Notes: generated by a model from the letters alone, not told the origin. A stretch of 64,000 nucleotides of DNA from an uncultured Alphaproteobacteria bacterium (GCA_902546975.1 CACCLU010000001.1:248001-312000), one strand, 5' to 3'. Positions 27,218-36,661 are shown, counted from the first letter of the stretch. A program made the numbers and translations.

Positions 27218-28035
27218 TGTTTTTTTTAAAAAAAATCTTTCAAAAGAATTTAAATATAGATGAGATAGAGGATCTTTTGTTTGATAATGGTGTAGAACCA
27301 AAGTTTGCTGATTTAATAATTTCAAAAATAAAAGAAAATAAATCACAAGAAGAGGATATTAAAAAAGTAATTAAAAATGAACTGCTTACAAAATTTAAAG
27401 AAAAACAATTTGGTGGTTTTTCTCCTCAAAATAAAAGTTTATATATTATTGCTGGAAATAACGGCTCGGGTAAAACAACATTCATAGGTAAATTTATAAA
27501 TCTAATTCAAAAAAGTGGCTTAAAGCCTGCTGTAATTGCAGCAGATACATTCAGGGCTGCCGCAATCGATCAACTTGAACATTTCACAAATCAATTTAAA
27601 GTGCCCATTCATAAGGGTAATAATATGGAAGATCCATCAGCAGTTATTTTTCAAGGTATTGATAATCTGAAAGAAAGTGATGTTATTATTGTCGATACAT
27701 CTGGTAGACAACATAACAACAAAAACTTAATGGCTGAGCTAAAAAAAATCTCAGATATAGTTTCAAAAAAATCTAGTCAATTTAATTTAATAAGGGCTTT
27801 TTTGACATTAGATGCTAATACTGGCCTTGCATCAAAACATATAATTGAAGGTTTTCAAGAATATATCGCTTTAGATGGAATTATTTTAAATAAGGTCGAC
27901 TCTAATGCCAAGTATGGAGCTCTTCTAACAATAATAAATGATTTTGATATTCCTGTAGTATTTGAAGGATATGGCGAAGGCATGAGTGACTTAAGAGAGT
28001 TTCAATTTGAAGGATATTTAGATAGACTATTATAA
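27217..28035 (+). CDS. ftsY: Signal recognition particle receptor FtsY, short form
   Basis: A 272-residue SRP-receptor GTPase with N and G domains only. It has GNNGSGKTTFIGKF, DTFRAAAIDQLE, IVDTSGRQHNN and LNKVDSNAKYGALL. The acidic A domain of enterobacterial FtsY (about 200 residues) is absent; the first 20 residues are basic and hydrophobic and could contact the membrane. Coupled to mtaB and followed one base later by yciB. Confidence 0.95.
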   Translation: MFFLKKIFQKNLNIDEIEDLLFDNGVEPKFADLIISKIKENKSQEEDIKKVIKNELLTKFKEKQFGGFSPQNKSLYIIAGNNGSGKTTFIGKFINLIQKSGLKPAVIAADTFRAAAIDQLEHFTNQFKVPIHKGNNMEDPSAVIFQGIDNLKESDVIIVDTSGRQHNNKNLMAELKKISDIVSKKSSQFNLIRAFLTLDANTGLASKHIIEGFQEYIALDGIILNKVDSNAKYGALLTIINDFDIPVVFEGYGEGMSDLREFQFEGYLDRLL

Positions 28036-28036
28036 A

Positions 28037-28573
28037 ATGAAACAACTCTTTGAATTTTTTCCCTTAATTATTTTTTTCGCAGTCTATTATAAATCAGATA
28101 AAGATCTCTATTTAAGTATTGCTGCTGTAATAGTTGCAACATTTATTTCCCTTATTGCTATTTATTTTAAAGAAAGAAAAATTTCAACAATGATGTTAGT
28201 AAGTACAATTATCTTAGTAGTTTTTGGTGGTTTAAGTATTTTTCTTAAAAATGAAATATTTTTTAAAATGAAACCAACAATTATAAATGCTCTTTTTGCT
28301 GCAGTTTTGATTGGAAGTACGTTAATAAATAAACCTGTTTTAAAGTTATTATTAAACTCATCATTAAAATTGACTGATGAGGGTTGGGGATTAATGAATA
28401 AAATGTGGTCAAGTTTTTTTATCCTTTTGGCAGTTTTAAATGAAATTGTTTGGCGGACTCAAACAACTGATGTTTGGGTAAATTTTAAAGTATTTGGCAT
28501 AATGGGAATTACTATAGTGTTTACAATAATTCAAATACCATTGCTAAAAAAACATTTTATTAATCAGCCATAA
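28037..28573 (+). CDS. yciB: Septation protein A / YciB family inner-membrane protein
   Basis: A 178-residue membrane protein with five to six helices. LFEFFPLIIFFAVYYKS is the family N-terminus, KPTIINALFAAVLIGS and the closing NEIVWRTQTTDVWVNFKVFG are characteristic. YciB/IspZ proteins affect cell-envelope synthesis and septation. Convergent overlap of 14 bases with pgk. Confidence 0.92.
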   Translation: MKQLFEFFPLIIFFAVYYKSDKDLYLSIAAVIVATFISLIAIYFKERKISTMMLVSTIILVVFGGLSIFLKNEIFFKMKPTIINALFAAVLIGSTLINKPVLKLLLNSSLKLTDEGWGLMNKMWSSFFILLAVLNEIVWRTQTTDVWVNFKVFGIMGITIVFTIIQIPLLKKHFINQP

Positions 28574-29726
28574 GAGCTTCAATTCCAGGTAAATCTTCAT
28601 GCTCAAGCGCCTCAAGAAAAGCACCACCAGCTGTTGAAACAAAGTAAAAATTTTCAAATTTTTCCTCAGCCATGTTGATTGCTAAAATTGTATCTCCACC
28701 GCCAATGACAACGTCAGAATGAGATTTTGCAAGGAGGTGTGCTAAATTTATTGATCCTTTTGAAAATTTATTGTCTTCAATCATTCCCATTGGACCATTC
28801 CACAAAACGATGTCACTGTTACCTATCAGCTTTTTTAAAGCTGCGTGTGAAGAAACTGATATATCTAAAATTTTAAAATCAGAGCTTGTAGGAAGTTCAT
28901 CTACTAATTTATTTTCATTTGAATCAAGTATAACATCTATTGGGAGGTGAATTTTACATTTTGTTGATTTTGCAGAATTGTAAATCATTTCAATCATAAT
29001 TTCTGCACCCTCTTCAATTAAAGAATTTCCTACATTTATATTATTGTATTTAAAAAAATTATTAGCCATTGCCCCTCCAATAAAAATATCTGAGCAAGAG
29101 GATGTTAAAGATAGAAGTGTTTTAATTTTAGTTGAAACTTTTGAACCGCCAATGATTGCTAATTTTTTCTTTGGGGATTTTTTTATAATATCTATTGTCA
29201 AAAGTTCTTTTTCAAAATTAAATCCAGGTGCAGATAAAATGTTTTTAACCATTTGGTTAACTGATGAGTGATATCGATGAGAGGCAGAAAAAGCCTCATT
29301 AACATATAAATCTAATTTATCTGTAATAGACTTACTAAAATTTAAATCATTTTTTATTTCTCCCTCAAAAAATCTAATATTCTCTAAAAGGCTTATAGTT
29401 GGCTTATCAGAATCTATTTTATTAAGACCACTATCTAAAAAACTATCATAACTAATAAAATTTAATTTTAACTTCAATATATCCTCAAACTGATCAATCA
29501 ATTTTATAAAAGAATACTCCTCATCAAAATTTTCTTTTGGTCTTCCAAAATGTGAAATTAGAAAGATATTACATTGTTTATTTTTAATAAAATCGATCGT
29601 CTCCTTAGACCTATCTAATCTTGTTTTGTCTGTAATTCTAAAATTATTATCGATAGGTACGTTGAAATCGACTCTAATCCCTACATTTTGGATTTTTTCA
29701 AAGTTCAAATTTTTAAGAGATTTCAT
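28560..29726 (-). CDS. pgk: Phosphoglycerate kinase
   Basis: A 388-residue glycolytic/gluconeogenic kinase. Substrate residues are in IRVDFNVPID and ISHFGRP, the hinge in LLENIRFFEGE, and the nucleotide site in IGGSKVSTKI, LWNGPMG and VIGGGDT. Single gene, divergent from gcrA. Confidence 0.97.
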   Translation of the reverse strand: MKSLKNLNFEKIQNVGIRVDFNVPIDNNFRITDKTRLDRSKETIDFIKNKQCNIFLISHFGRPKENFDEEYSFIKLIDQFEDILKLKLNFISYDSFLDSGLNKIDSDKPTISLLENIRFFEGEIKNDLNFSKSITDKLDLYVNEAFSASHRYHSSVNQMVKNILSAPGFNFEKELLTIDIIKKSPKKKLAIIGGSKVSTKIKTLLSLTSSCSDIFIGGAMANNFFKYNNINVGNSLIEEGAEIMIEMIYNSAKSTKCKIHLPIDVILDSNENKLVDELPTSSDFKILDISVSSHAALKKLIGNSDIVLWNGPMGMIEDNKFSKGSINLAHLLAKSHSDVVIGGGDTILAINMAEEKFENFYFVSTAGGAFLEALEHEDLPGIEALMAD

Positions 29727-29826
29727 ATTTATTCACATTTTTTTAATCATTTTAAGCTAGATTACTACTACTATATATAGTATAAAACTACCCATATAAG
29801 GAACTAAATAGAGTAGGTATATAAAA

Positions 29827-30297
29827 ATGTCTTGGAATAACCAGAAAATAGAAGATCTTAAAAAACTTTGGAGCGAAGGAGTTGCTACAAGCCAGATTGG
29901 TGTACAGCTTGGATTTACTAAAAATGCCGTTATTGGTAAGGCTTTTAGACTGGGTCTTGAAAGACGTCAAAATTCAAGAAAAAAATCAACTCAAAATCAA
30001 CAATTTTCATCAGTGACTATGTATAGGGAAAACAGTAATTCATCCTCCCAAAATACAGTAAGAAAAGAACCTGTTCGAAGAAGAGAAAAATTTAGTTTTA
30101 AAAAGAGTATTGTTGGCACAGGCAACTTTAAATCTTGTCAGTGGCCTATCGGGGATCCACTTGAAGAGGGTTTTCACTATTGCGGTGGTCAAAATATTCC
30201 AACAAAACCCTATTGTATAGAGCATTACAAAAAAGCTTATAATGTTGATGAAAAATATTTAGACAAACTTTTAGACTTCTTACACGAAAAAAATTAG
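29827..30297 (+). CDS. gcrA: Cell-cycle regulator GcrA
   Basis: A 156-residue alphaproteobacterial transcription factor that acts with sigma70 at promoters carrying methylated GANTC sites. The N-terminal helix-turn-helix MSWNNQKIEDLKKLWSEGVA and TKNAVIGKAFRLGL is diagnostic. The C-terminal region with CQWPIGDP, YCGG and YCIEHYKKAY contains conserved Cys/His. No CcrM methylase gene is seen in this window. Confidence 0.96.
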   Translation: MSWNNQKIEDLKKLWSEGVATSQIGVQLGFTKNAVIGKAFRLGLERRQNSRKKSTQNQQFSSVTMYRENSNSSSQNTVRKEPVRRREKFSFKKSIVGTGNFKSCQWPIGDPLEEGFHYCGGQNIPTKPYCIEHYKKAYNVDEKYLDKLLDFLHEKN

Positions 30298-30308
30298 TAT
30301 CATTTTTT

Positions 30309-30385
30309 TGGCGCGCTTGGCAGGAATCGAACCTGCGACCCCCAGATTAGGAATCTGGTACTCTATCCTACTGAGCTACAAGCGC
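30309..30385 (-). tRNA. tRNA-Arg (anticodon CCU), CCA encoded
   Basis: Minus-strand cloverleaf: acceptor GCGCTTG (30385-30379) pairs with CAAGCGC, discriminator G, encoded CCA (30311-30309). Anticodon stem CCAGA/TCTGG with loop TTCCTAA gives CCT. T arm GCAGG-TTCGAAT-CCTGC. Confidence 0.95.
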
Positions 30386-30432
30386 CTTTATAAGTATACT
30401 TAATAATAATAATTCATAAAATAATATAAGCT

Positions 30433-30921
30433 ATGAAAAAAAAAGCTGAAGAATACTTATTCAATGAAGCAATTAAATATTTAGGAAAATATCCAGCCAC
30501 TAAAAAAAAGATTTCAGAAATACTCGAAAAAAAACTAAGAAACAAAAAAACTTATCAAAAAGTCATTTTTCCTGAAAATATTTCTAAACAGGAACTTATT
30601 GAAAATATTATAAATAAATTAGATGAGTTGAAGATTATAAATGAGAGGCACTTTATTGAAACAGTATTTCATTATTATGAGCAATCCTTATTTTCTATAA
30701 AAAAAATTAAAAATAAACTTTATCAAAAAGGATTTGAACAAAGTTTGATTGATGAATATGTCTCAAAGAAAGTCTCTGAAAATCCAGATTTAGAATTAGA
30801 TATTTTAAAAAGGTTTATCATAAGAAAAAAGCTTTCAAAGCTAGAAACCGATGAATTAAAAAAAAAGCTTTATCAACAGAGCTTTTCAGACAATTCAATA
30901 TATAAAATAATTAGAGATTAG
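30433..30921 (+). CDS. recX: RecX family regulatory protein
   Basis: A 162-residue, helix-rich, Lys-rich protein with the three tandem helical repeats of RecX: EAIKYLGKYPATKKKISE, IINKLDELKIINERHF and SIKKIKNKLYQKGFE. RecX modulates RecA filaments. recA is not in the window. Convergent with rpmF, the two stops being adjacent. Confidence 0.85.
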   Translation: MKKKAEEYLFNEAIKYLGKYPATKKKISEILEKKLRNKKTYQKVIFPENISKQELIENIINKLDELKIINERHFIETVFHYYEQSLFSIKKIKNKLYQKGFEQSLIDEYVSKKVSENPDLELDILKRFIIRKKLSKLETDELKKKLYQQSFSDNSIYKIIRD

Positions 30922-31182
30922 TTACTTAGAAGCTGTTGCTTCAATGGTTTTTGTAGTTTCTTCTGCGTTGACTGGTGCTTGACCCTCGGCATCTTTATCT
31001 TTTTTGGATTTTTTAATAATTATTTGCTTACCTCTATACATGCCAGTACTTAGATCAATGTGATGAGGTCTTCTTAATTCACCTGATTTTTTGTCTTCTG
31101 CAAATAGTTGAGTACCGGCTCTATGATGTGAGCGTCTCATATTCCTTTTTGAAGGTGTGGTTTTTCTTTTTGGAACTGCCAT
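30922..31182 (-). CDS. rpmF: Ribosomal protein L32
   Basis: [20 protein letters not shown] is the diagnostic L32 start; the ATG at 31182 is chosen over a longer frame that begins at 31245. The 86-residue product has the conserved [19 protein letters not shown] region and then a short low-complexity tail ([12 protein letters not shown]...). Zinc Cys are absent, as in Cys-free L32 forms. Confidence 0.95.
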   Translation of the reverse strand: MAVPKRKTTPSKRNMRRSHHRAGTQLFAEDKKSGELRRPHHIDLSTGMYRGKQIIIKKSKKDKDAEGQAPVNAEETTKTIEATASK

Positions 31183-31246
31183 AACTGAGCGATAACATAA
31201 TAAAAATTTGTATAAATTACAATAATAATGTATAAATCTGCCCACA

Positions 31247-31570
31247 ATGCAAGAAGAGCAAATCGATTTAGGTCACAAAAGAACATGCCCCTGTGGTAGC
31301 GTGAAATATTATGATTTTTATCAGGACGTAGTAAATTGTCCAGAGTGTGGTAAATCCATTGAAGCTGTAAATATTGCTAAACCTAAAAGAGGCAGAAAAT
31401 CGGGAATAAGCGTTGCAACACCTACTAAGACTGCCAAAGAAAACGATGAATTAAAAGACCTAATTGAAGAAACAGAAGATACTGATACTCAAACTGAAGA
31501 TACCGATAACCTAGCAGAAGATATCAGCATTGATATCCCAACTGATAAAAACGAAGAAGAAACTAATTAA
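31247..31570 (+). CDS. TIGR02300 (FYDLN acid) family protein
   Basis: A 107-residue alphaproteobacterial protein. The N-terminus [20 protein letters not shown] and CPECGKSIE carry a zinc-ribbon-like set of Cys, the place of the FYDLN motif being YYDFY. The second half is acidic low complexity (repeated [11 protein letters not shown]). Function unknown. Divergent from rpmF with a very short shared promoter region. Confidence 0.88.
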   Translation: MQEEQIDLGHKRTCPCGSVKYYDFYQDVVNCPECGKSIEAVNIAKPKRGRKSGISVATPTKTAKENDELKDLIEETEDTDTQTEDTDNLAEDISIDIPTDKNEEETN

Positions 31571-31571
31571 T

Positions 31572-32279
31572 TTATCTTTTATTTAAAATTTCTAATATTT
31601 TTGTTGATGCTTCCTCAAACTTTAAACTTGAAGATATCGCAAATTCTCTAGTGTATCTCTCAAAAGCTACCTGAAACATTTGGCGCTCACTATAAGACTG
31701 CTCAGTTTGATCATCTTTTCGAAATAGGTCTCGAACGACCTCTGAAAGAAGTTTTATGTCGCCAGAGTTTATCTTTTGGTCATACTCTTGAGCCCTTCTA
31801 CTCCACATTGCCTTTTTAATTTTAGGCTTTTGCTTTAAAACAGAAAGTGTTCTAGTCATTGATGGTTTGCTTGTAATATTTCTTAATCCAATCAATTTTG
31901 CTTTAGCAAAAGGAACTCTTATTGTTAACTTGTCTTGAAAAAACTGTATTACATAAAGTTGTTCTTCCACTAGATCATATTGGAACTTTTCTATAGTGAG
32001 AATTCTTCCTACGCCGTGGGTTGGGTAAACAATGTTTTCTCCTGCTTTAAATTCTTGCGGGACTATTACTTTTTTGACCTTAGGAGCTTTTGGTATAACA
32101 ATTTTTTTTGCTACTTTTTTTAGTGTCTTTTTTTTTGCAACTTTTTTTTTGGGTATTTTTTTTACAGGTTGTTTTTTTTTAGCAGGTGGCTTTTTTTTAA
32201 CTTCAACTTTTTTTTTAGTTTTAACTTTTGTATTTTTTTTTATTACTTTTTTTGTTGTAGTTTTTTTTTTAACTGGCAT
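31572..32279 (-). CDS. carD: CarD family transcriptional regulator with basic N-terminal tail
   Basis: A 235-residue RNA-polymerase-binding regulator. The RID-type domain (FKAGENIVYPTHGVGRILTI and the following IQFFQDKLTIRVP) is at about residues 75-140 and the helical C-terminal domain follows (MWSRRAQEYDQKINSGD, FQVAFERY). The first 70 residues are almost only Lys, Pro, Ala, Val and Thr, an unusual basic tail that could touch DNA or RNA. One-base overlap with fdxA. Confidence 0.92.
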   Translation of the reverse strand: MPVKKKTTTKKVIKKNTKVKTKKKVEVKKKPPAKKKQPVKKIPKKKVAKKKTLKKVAKKIVIPKAPKVKKVIVPQEFKAGENIVYPTHGVGRILTIEKFQYDLVEEQLYVIQFFQDKLTIRVPFAKAKLIGLRNITSKPSMTRTLSVLKQKPKIKKAMWSRRAQEYDQKINSGDIKLLSEVVRDLFRKDDQTEQSYSERQMFQVAFERYTREFAISSSLKFEEASTKILEILNKR

Positions 32280-32611
32280 TAATCAGCTCCTTTTTCACTG
32301 AAATGGTTTTCGAATTTATTTTCAACCCCTTCCCACTGTTTTGCATCAGTAGGGGCATCTTTTTTTGTGGTTATATTTGGCCAAACTTGTGAATACTTTT
32401 CATTTACATCTAACCATTTTTTACCATCATCTAAATCATCTGGAATGATCGCTTCAACTGGACATTCCGGTTCACATACTCCGCAGTCAATACATTCATC
32501 AGGGTTAATAACAAGCATATTTTCACCTTCGTAAAAGCAATCCACGGGACATACCTCAACACAATCCATATATTTACACTTGATACACTTATCATTAACT
32601 AGGTAAGTCAT
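32279..32611 (-). CDS. fdxA: Ferredoxin FdxA-type (3Fe-4S/4Fe-4S)
   Basis: A 110-residue seven-iron-type ferredoxin. Cluster Cys are visible in [17 protein letters not shown] and [12 protein letters not shown]. It carries electrons in the cytosol; FdxA next to CarD is common in alphaproteobacteria. Overlaps the TerB-like gene by four bases. Confidence 0.95.
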   Translation of the reverse strand: MTYLVNDKCIKCKYMDCVEVCPVDCFYEGENMLVINPDECIDCGVCEPECPVEAIIPDDLDDGKKWLDVNEKYSQVWPNITTKKDAPTDAKQWEGVENKFENHFSEKGAD

Positions 32612-33045
32612 AGGCTGTCTTTTACTCTATTTCTAATCAATATAAAATCTTTATCTTCCAGGCCAAGTAACGTTGATATTTTTCTCGCAGTAGAAACCTC
32701 AAGCTGATCTTCTTTGCCATCAACCATTAATACTTGCCAACAAATTAAAATTACGTCCATTCTCTGTTCATAACTAAGCGATTTTTTAAGTCTGTATGAA
32801 AACTGAGATAAGTCAGTGTTAAAATGTTGTTTATTGGCTAATTTAGTAAATTGCTCTTTATTACTCTGAATTGGTATTTTAAAGTAAAACTCTACTAACT
32901 CAGAAGCAAAATTAATTTCTTGTTCCGAAATTTCATGATCTGCAATAATAATTTCGTAAATCAGATTATATAAATCTGACTCAAAAGAGTGATCATCGTT
33001 TTTATCCTTATTTTCATTAAAGGATTGGAAGAATTTATTTAACAT
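32608..33045 (-). CDS. TerB-like helical protein
   Basis: A 145-residue all-helical protein with the TerB (tellurite-resistance/DjlA-like) repeat: [20 protein letters not shown] and [20 protein letters not shown], each with an acidic helix-start motif. Likely cytosolic, function unknown. Overlaps the helicase 3' end by 11 bases, in the helicase-fdxA-carD neighbourhood. Confidence 0.78.
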   Translation of the reverse strand: MLNKFFQSFNENKDKNDDHSFESDLYNLIYEIIIADHEISEQEINFASELVEFYFKIPIQSNKEQFTKLANKQHFNTDLSQFSYRLKKSLSYEQRMDVILICWQVLMVDGKEDQLEVSTARKISTLLGLEDKDFILIRNRVKDSL

Positions 33046-35608
33046 TTATATTTTTTAATTGGTCAAAAGGGTTATTAAATAATTTTTTTGATGATGGCTT
33101 TTTTACTTTTTTTGATGGTTTTTTCAATACTTTTTTGTTTTTATTCTGTTTTAACTCTAATGTCTTATTAGAATTAATCTTTTTAGAAATAATTAAATCA
33201 TTTTCTGCTATCTCTTGGATATTAAAAGATCTACTTTTTATAATATTAATTAATTTATCTTTTTTAATTCCCAAAAGATTAGATAAATCCATAGGAAGTG
33301 AGAAAGGGCCTCTATTCTCTCTTTTGAATAATTGTTTTTCAAATTCATTAAAAATATCAAGCCTGATTAGTAAGTCATTTTTGGAAATAAATCCTAAGAA
33401 AGTTAATAGTTCTTCATTTAACTTATTTTGAATAATAAGAGTTGCATTGCCATCTTTTGGTATGTATTCATCAACATTTAGACTTTTACTATTATATAAA
33501 TTCCATAAATAAAACTTTAACTTCATGTATTCAGGTCTGATCAATTCAGAATTATATACAACATTCTTTCCAAGTCTGAAATTTAAGGAATGAATTTCTT
33601 TTCTTTGTGGTTCATCAATTAACTTAAATTCATCTAATATATTTATTTGGTAAAGATTATATTGACTTTCTATGATCTTAAAAATAAAACTTCTTTCCTC
33701 AGATTTTGAGTTAAATTTTTTTAGTTTGTCCGATAAATCTAATTTTGAGAGGTAAGTATCTTCGAACCATTTTTGAATTTTATCCTGAATTTTTTTAATA
33801 TGATCAGGTGATACTAGCAAGTCATCTAAGATTGGCACTAAAATAGGGTGGGTAATATTACTCCCTTTTTTAAATATTGCTACATTTGCATCCCCCCATT
33901 TAAGATATAAGTTCTGAAAATTTCCATTCTCATCAACTGTTGGGTCAATTAGCAAGCTTTCGTTCGGTGCTTCTATAAAATTATCTACATTAAAAGACAT
34001 ATACGGGAAAATTTGTTCTTTAATTATTCTATGGTAGTTGTTATTAAAAATATCTTTATATTTTTCATCAAAAAAAATCTTAAAACCTCTTATAACTCCT
34101 ATTTTTTCATCTTTTATCTTAACATATCTATTTTCAGTTAAAGATATGTTTTTTTCACTAATATTTAAATTTTGAATCATCTCACTTTTATTTTTATCAA
34201 CAAATTTCTGCATTAAGCTTAGATGGATCTCCTCAGACAGTTTGTTTTCAATATTTTTAACAGTTTCAACCCAAATAGAGTTACTTATCCAATGTTTCTG
34301 GTTAGTAATGTATAGCCAGGTTCTTGTTTCATTTAAGTTGTATATAAGATCATCAATACTCCCGTTATAATTTTGTAAGTAAGAAATTTCTTTATCTAAA
34401 AATTTATCACTAAATACCCATTGATTTTTTAGGAGTTCATCAAATATTTTTGTTAACAATTCAACATGTTTTTCATCTGATATATTTTGATAATCTGGTA
34501 TTCGACAGACGTCCCATAATTGTTTCAAAGATTCAGGATTATTAAATTTAAAATTTTTTTTATTATCTTTTAGAAACCTAGATAAAAATTTTTGATCCTC
34601 AGCATCTTTTTTTAGAATTAATAGGTGATTATCAGGTTTTTTTATTAGAGAGTTTACTAATTCATATTCAGACTTAAACGATAGAAGATGATTTCTCCAA
34701 AATATTTTTTTAACAGGTTCAAATTTATTTGTTTGAATATTTTCTATTGTCTTTAGGTTTGTAAACTTAGCTCCAAGAGTACTTCCAAAATAACCAGATT
34801 TAGTATATCGACCTGCCCTTCCTGCTATTTGACCAATTTCCATATCATTCAAAGGTCGAACATATTTTCCATCAAATTTTTCTAAACCAGAGAAGTAGAC
34901 TTGGTTAATATCTAGGTTTAAGCCCATTCCTATGGCATCAGTCGCTACAATATAATCGACCTCCCCATCTTCATATAATTTTACCTGGGAGTTTCTTGTT
35001 TTGGGACTAAGCGCACCAGCAACGAGAGCTACACCTCCTTTTAAGCTCCTTATCTGTTCAGCTATTTCGTAAAGTCCTATTAAGTTAAAAGCTATAATTG
35101 CAGATCTGGGTTTTACATTTTGAATCTTTTTATGACCTATAAAATTTAATTCCGAAAATCTATTTTTAAAAATTATTTTTGCTTCGGGAATTAATTCTCT
35201 AATAATCTCTTCCATAGTAAGAGAACCAAGGAAAATTGTTTTTTGCTCTCCTCGAGAATGTAAAAGTCTTTGAGTAAAAATATGTCCTCTTTCATAGTCA
35301 GAGGCTAATTGAATTTCATCTACGCAAACAAATTCAAAAAAATCATCTGGCATTGATTCGACTGTACAAAAAAAATATTTGGCATTTGAAGGTATTATTT
35401 TTTCTTCTCCAGTTATTAATGCAATTTGATTTATTGGATAAAGTTTGCATGCTTTATCATAATTTTCTCTTGCTAAAAGCCTTAAAGGGAAACCAAAAAC
35501 ACCGTTTTTAAAGGAAAACATTTGTTCAAAAGCATAAAATGTTTTTCCAGTGTTAGTTGGGCCTAAAATTATTTCAATTTGATTCATTAAATGAAAAGAA
35601 GTTACCAT
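33035..35608 (-). CDS. SUV3/MgpS-like RNA helicase with basic C-terminal tail
   Basis: An 857-residue superfamily-2 helicase. The P-loop is LGPTNTGKTFYAFE, the Walker B is CVDEIQLASDYERG, motif III-like TIFLGSLTME, and motif VI is IGQIAGRAGR. These match mitochondrial SUV3 and its alphaproteobacterial relatives, which unwind structured RNA for decay. The final 40 residues are very Lys-rich. The start could be Met 8 (NQIEIILGP) rather than Met 1; neither has a clear ribosome site. Confidence 0.9.
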   Translation of the reverse strand: MVTSFHLMNQIEIILGPTNTGKTFYAFEQMFSFKNGVFGFPLRLLARENYDKACKLYPINQIALITGEEKIIPSNAKYFFCTVESMPDDFFEFVCVDEIQLASDYERGHIFTQRLLHSRGEQKTIFLGSLTMEEIIRELIPEAKIIFKNRFSELNFIGHKKIQNVKPRSAIIAFNLIGLYEIAEQIRSLKGGVALVAGALSPKTRNSQVKLYEDGEVDYIVATDAIGMGLNLDINQVYFSGLEKFDGKYVRPLNDMEIGQIAGRAGRYTKSGYFGSTLGAKFTNLKTIENIQTNKFEPVKKIFWRNHLLSFKSEYELVNSLIKKPDNHLLILKKDAEDQKFLSRFLKDNKKNFKFNNPESLKQLWDVCRIPDYQNISDEKHVELLTKIFDELLKNQWVFSDKFLDKEISYLQNYNGSIDDLIYNLNETRTWLYITNQKHWISNSIWVETVKNIENKLSEEIHLSLMQKFVDKNKSEMIQNLNISEKNISLTENRYVKIKDEKIGVIRGFKIFFDEKYKDIFNNNYHRIIKEQIFPYMSFNVDNFIEAPNESLLIDPTVDENGNFQNLYLKWGDANVAIFKKGSNITHPILVPILDDLLVSPDHIKKIQDKIQKWFEDTYLSKLDLSDKLKKFNSKSEERSFIFKIIESQYNLYQINILDEFKLIDEPQRKEIHSLNFRLGKNVVYNSELIRPEYMKLKFYLWNLYNSKSLNVDEYIPKDGNATLIIQNKLNEELLTFLGFISKNDLLIRLDIFNEFEKQLFKRENRGPFSLPMDLSNLLGIKKDKLINIIKSRSFNIQEIAENDLIISKKINSNKTLELKQNKNKKVLKKPSKKVKKPSSKKLFNNPFDQLKNINVK

Positions 35609-35682
35609 AAATAAAATGTTGACTTAATTAAATACTTTCTTAAGTTTTTTTTAAGAAAATGAATATTATTAAATATTCGTTT

Positions 35683-35702
35683 TATACTTACTAGTAAGTG
35701 TA
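35683..35702 (+). promoter_or_regulatory. Palindrome overlapping a -10-like box before the histone-like gene
   Basis: A TATACT box (35683-35688) overlaps a perfect 14-base palindrome ACTTACTAGTAAGT (35686-35699), extendable to an imperfect 20-base palindrome. It lies about 20-35 bases before the start codon, so it could be an operator or, if transcribed, a leader hairpin close to the AAGGAGG site. Confidence 0.4.
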
Positions 35703-35720
35703 AAAAGTAAGGAGGCTATA

Positions 35721-35999
35721 ATGGCTAAAAAGAGAAAAGCTGCAAAGAAAAAGGCAGCTCCTAAGAAAAGGAAAGCTGCAAAAAAGGTAGCACCTAAAAA
35801 GAAGAAGGCTGCAAAAAAGAAAGCAGCTCCTAAAAGAAAAGCTGCAAAAAAGAAAGCAGCACCTAAGAAGAAAAAAGCCACTAAGAAAAAAGCTGTAAGA
35901 AGGAAAGCTGCAAAAAAGAAAGCAGCTCCTAAGAAAAGGAAAGCTGCAAAAAAGAAAGCAGCTCCTAAAAAGAGAAAAGCTTCTAGAAAAAGAAGATAA
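35721..35999 (+). CDS. Histone H1-like Lys/Ala/Pro-rich DNA-binding protein
   Basis: A 92-residue protein made almost entirely of Lys, Ala, Pro and Arg in repeating AAKKKAAPKKR units, as in bacterial H1-like (Hc1/BpH1/AlgP-tail) proteins. Such proteins bind DNA nonspecifically and may condense the nucleoid or bind RNA. A strong AAGGAGG site lies seven bases before ATG and a strong terminator follows, so it is an independently expressed gene. The DNA is a tandem repeat of roughly 30-base units. Confidence 0.8.
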   Translation: MAKKRKAAKKKAAPKKRKAAKKVAPKKKKAAKKKAAPKRKAAKKKAAPKKKKATKKKAVRRKAAKKKAAPKKRKAAKKKAAPKKRKASRKRR

Positions 36000-36029
36000 T
36001 TTTCTAAGTTTTAAATATTTAAAACATCA

Positions 36030-36058
36030 AAAGCGGGTTATAATCACCCGCTTTTTTT
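36030..36058 (+). terminator. Strong terminator after the histone-like gene, ending at the ccmA ATG
   Basis: AAAGCGGGT (36030-36038) pairs with ACCCGCTTT (36046-36054), loop of seven, with seven Ts (36052-36058). The next base is the A of the ccmA start codon at 36059. Confidence 0.85.
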
Positions 36059-36661
36059 ATGATAGAAGTTAACAACTTATCTTTTGCTAGAGGAAATACT
36101 CTTATCTACAAAAATATTAATTTTAAAATACGTCCTGGTGAATTATTGCTCATTCGGGGTGCAAATGGTGTCGGTAAAACAACCCTATTATCTAATATCG
36201 TTAATTTTATAGATCCACTAGGGGGCAGTATAACCTACAATAACTTAGTTATTGATAATTATATTGCCTCTCAATCTTTTTTATATATTGGCGAAACTAA
36301 CTTTGCCCATGACTCTCTGACATTAAATCAAAATATTGAATATTGGCTTTCAATACACAATGTAAAATTTGATAACTCTATAATAAATAAAAGTGTAAAT
36401 TATTTTTTTCAAGAATTAAATCTTGATAAAAAATTTTATCAGCTTTCATTTGGTCAAAAGAAAAAACTTCAATTGCTACTTCTTATGTTAGTCAATAAAC
36501 CCGTTTGGATACTTGATGATCCACTTAGTGGGCTTGATGATAAAACAATAATAAATTTAAATACTTTGTTTGAAAAAAAGTTAGAAAATAAGGGAATAAT
36601 TATATTAGCAAGTCATCAAAATATTAGTTTAAATAATTATAAAATGCTTCAATTAACATGA
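36059..36661 (+). CDS. ccmA: Heme exporter ATP-binding protein CcmA
   Basis: A 200-residue ABC ATPase of the CcmAB complex that releases holo-CcmE during cytochrome c maturation. Walker A is GANGVGKTTLL, the signature is LSFGQKKKLQ, Walker B is PVWILDDPLSGLD. The start matches the family N-terminus (IEVNNLSFARGN), yet it begins right after a terminator T-tract with no room for a ribosome site. Overlaps ccmB by four bases. Confidence 0.95.
   Translation: MIEVNNLSFARGNTLIYKNINFKIRPGELLLIRGANGVGKTTLLSNIVNFIDPLGGSITYNNLVIDNYIASQSFLYIGETNFAHDSLTLNQNIEYWLSIHNVKFDNSIINKSVNYFFQELNLDKKFYQLSFGQKKKLQLLLLMLVNKPVWILDDPLSGLDDKTIINLNTLFEKKLENKGIIILASHQNISLNNYKMLQLT

Noticed and set aside
30922-31245. Long start (31245) for ribosomal protein L32
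   Set aside because: The first 21 residues are not L32-like; the family start MAVPKRKT begins at 31182.
35669-35881. Phe/Leu/Ala-rich frame opposite the histone-like gene
   Set aside because: It is the reverse complement of the Lys/Ala repeat, and the plus-strand gene has a strong ribosome site and terminator.
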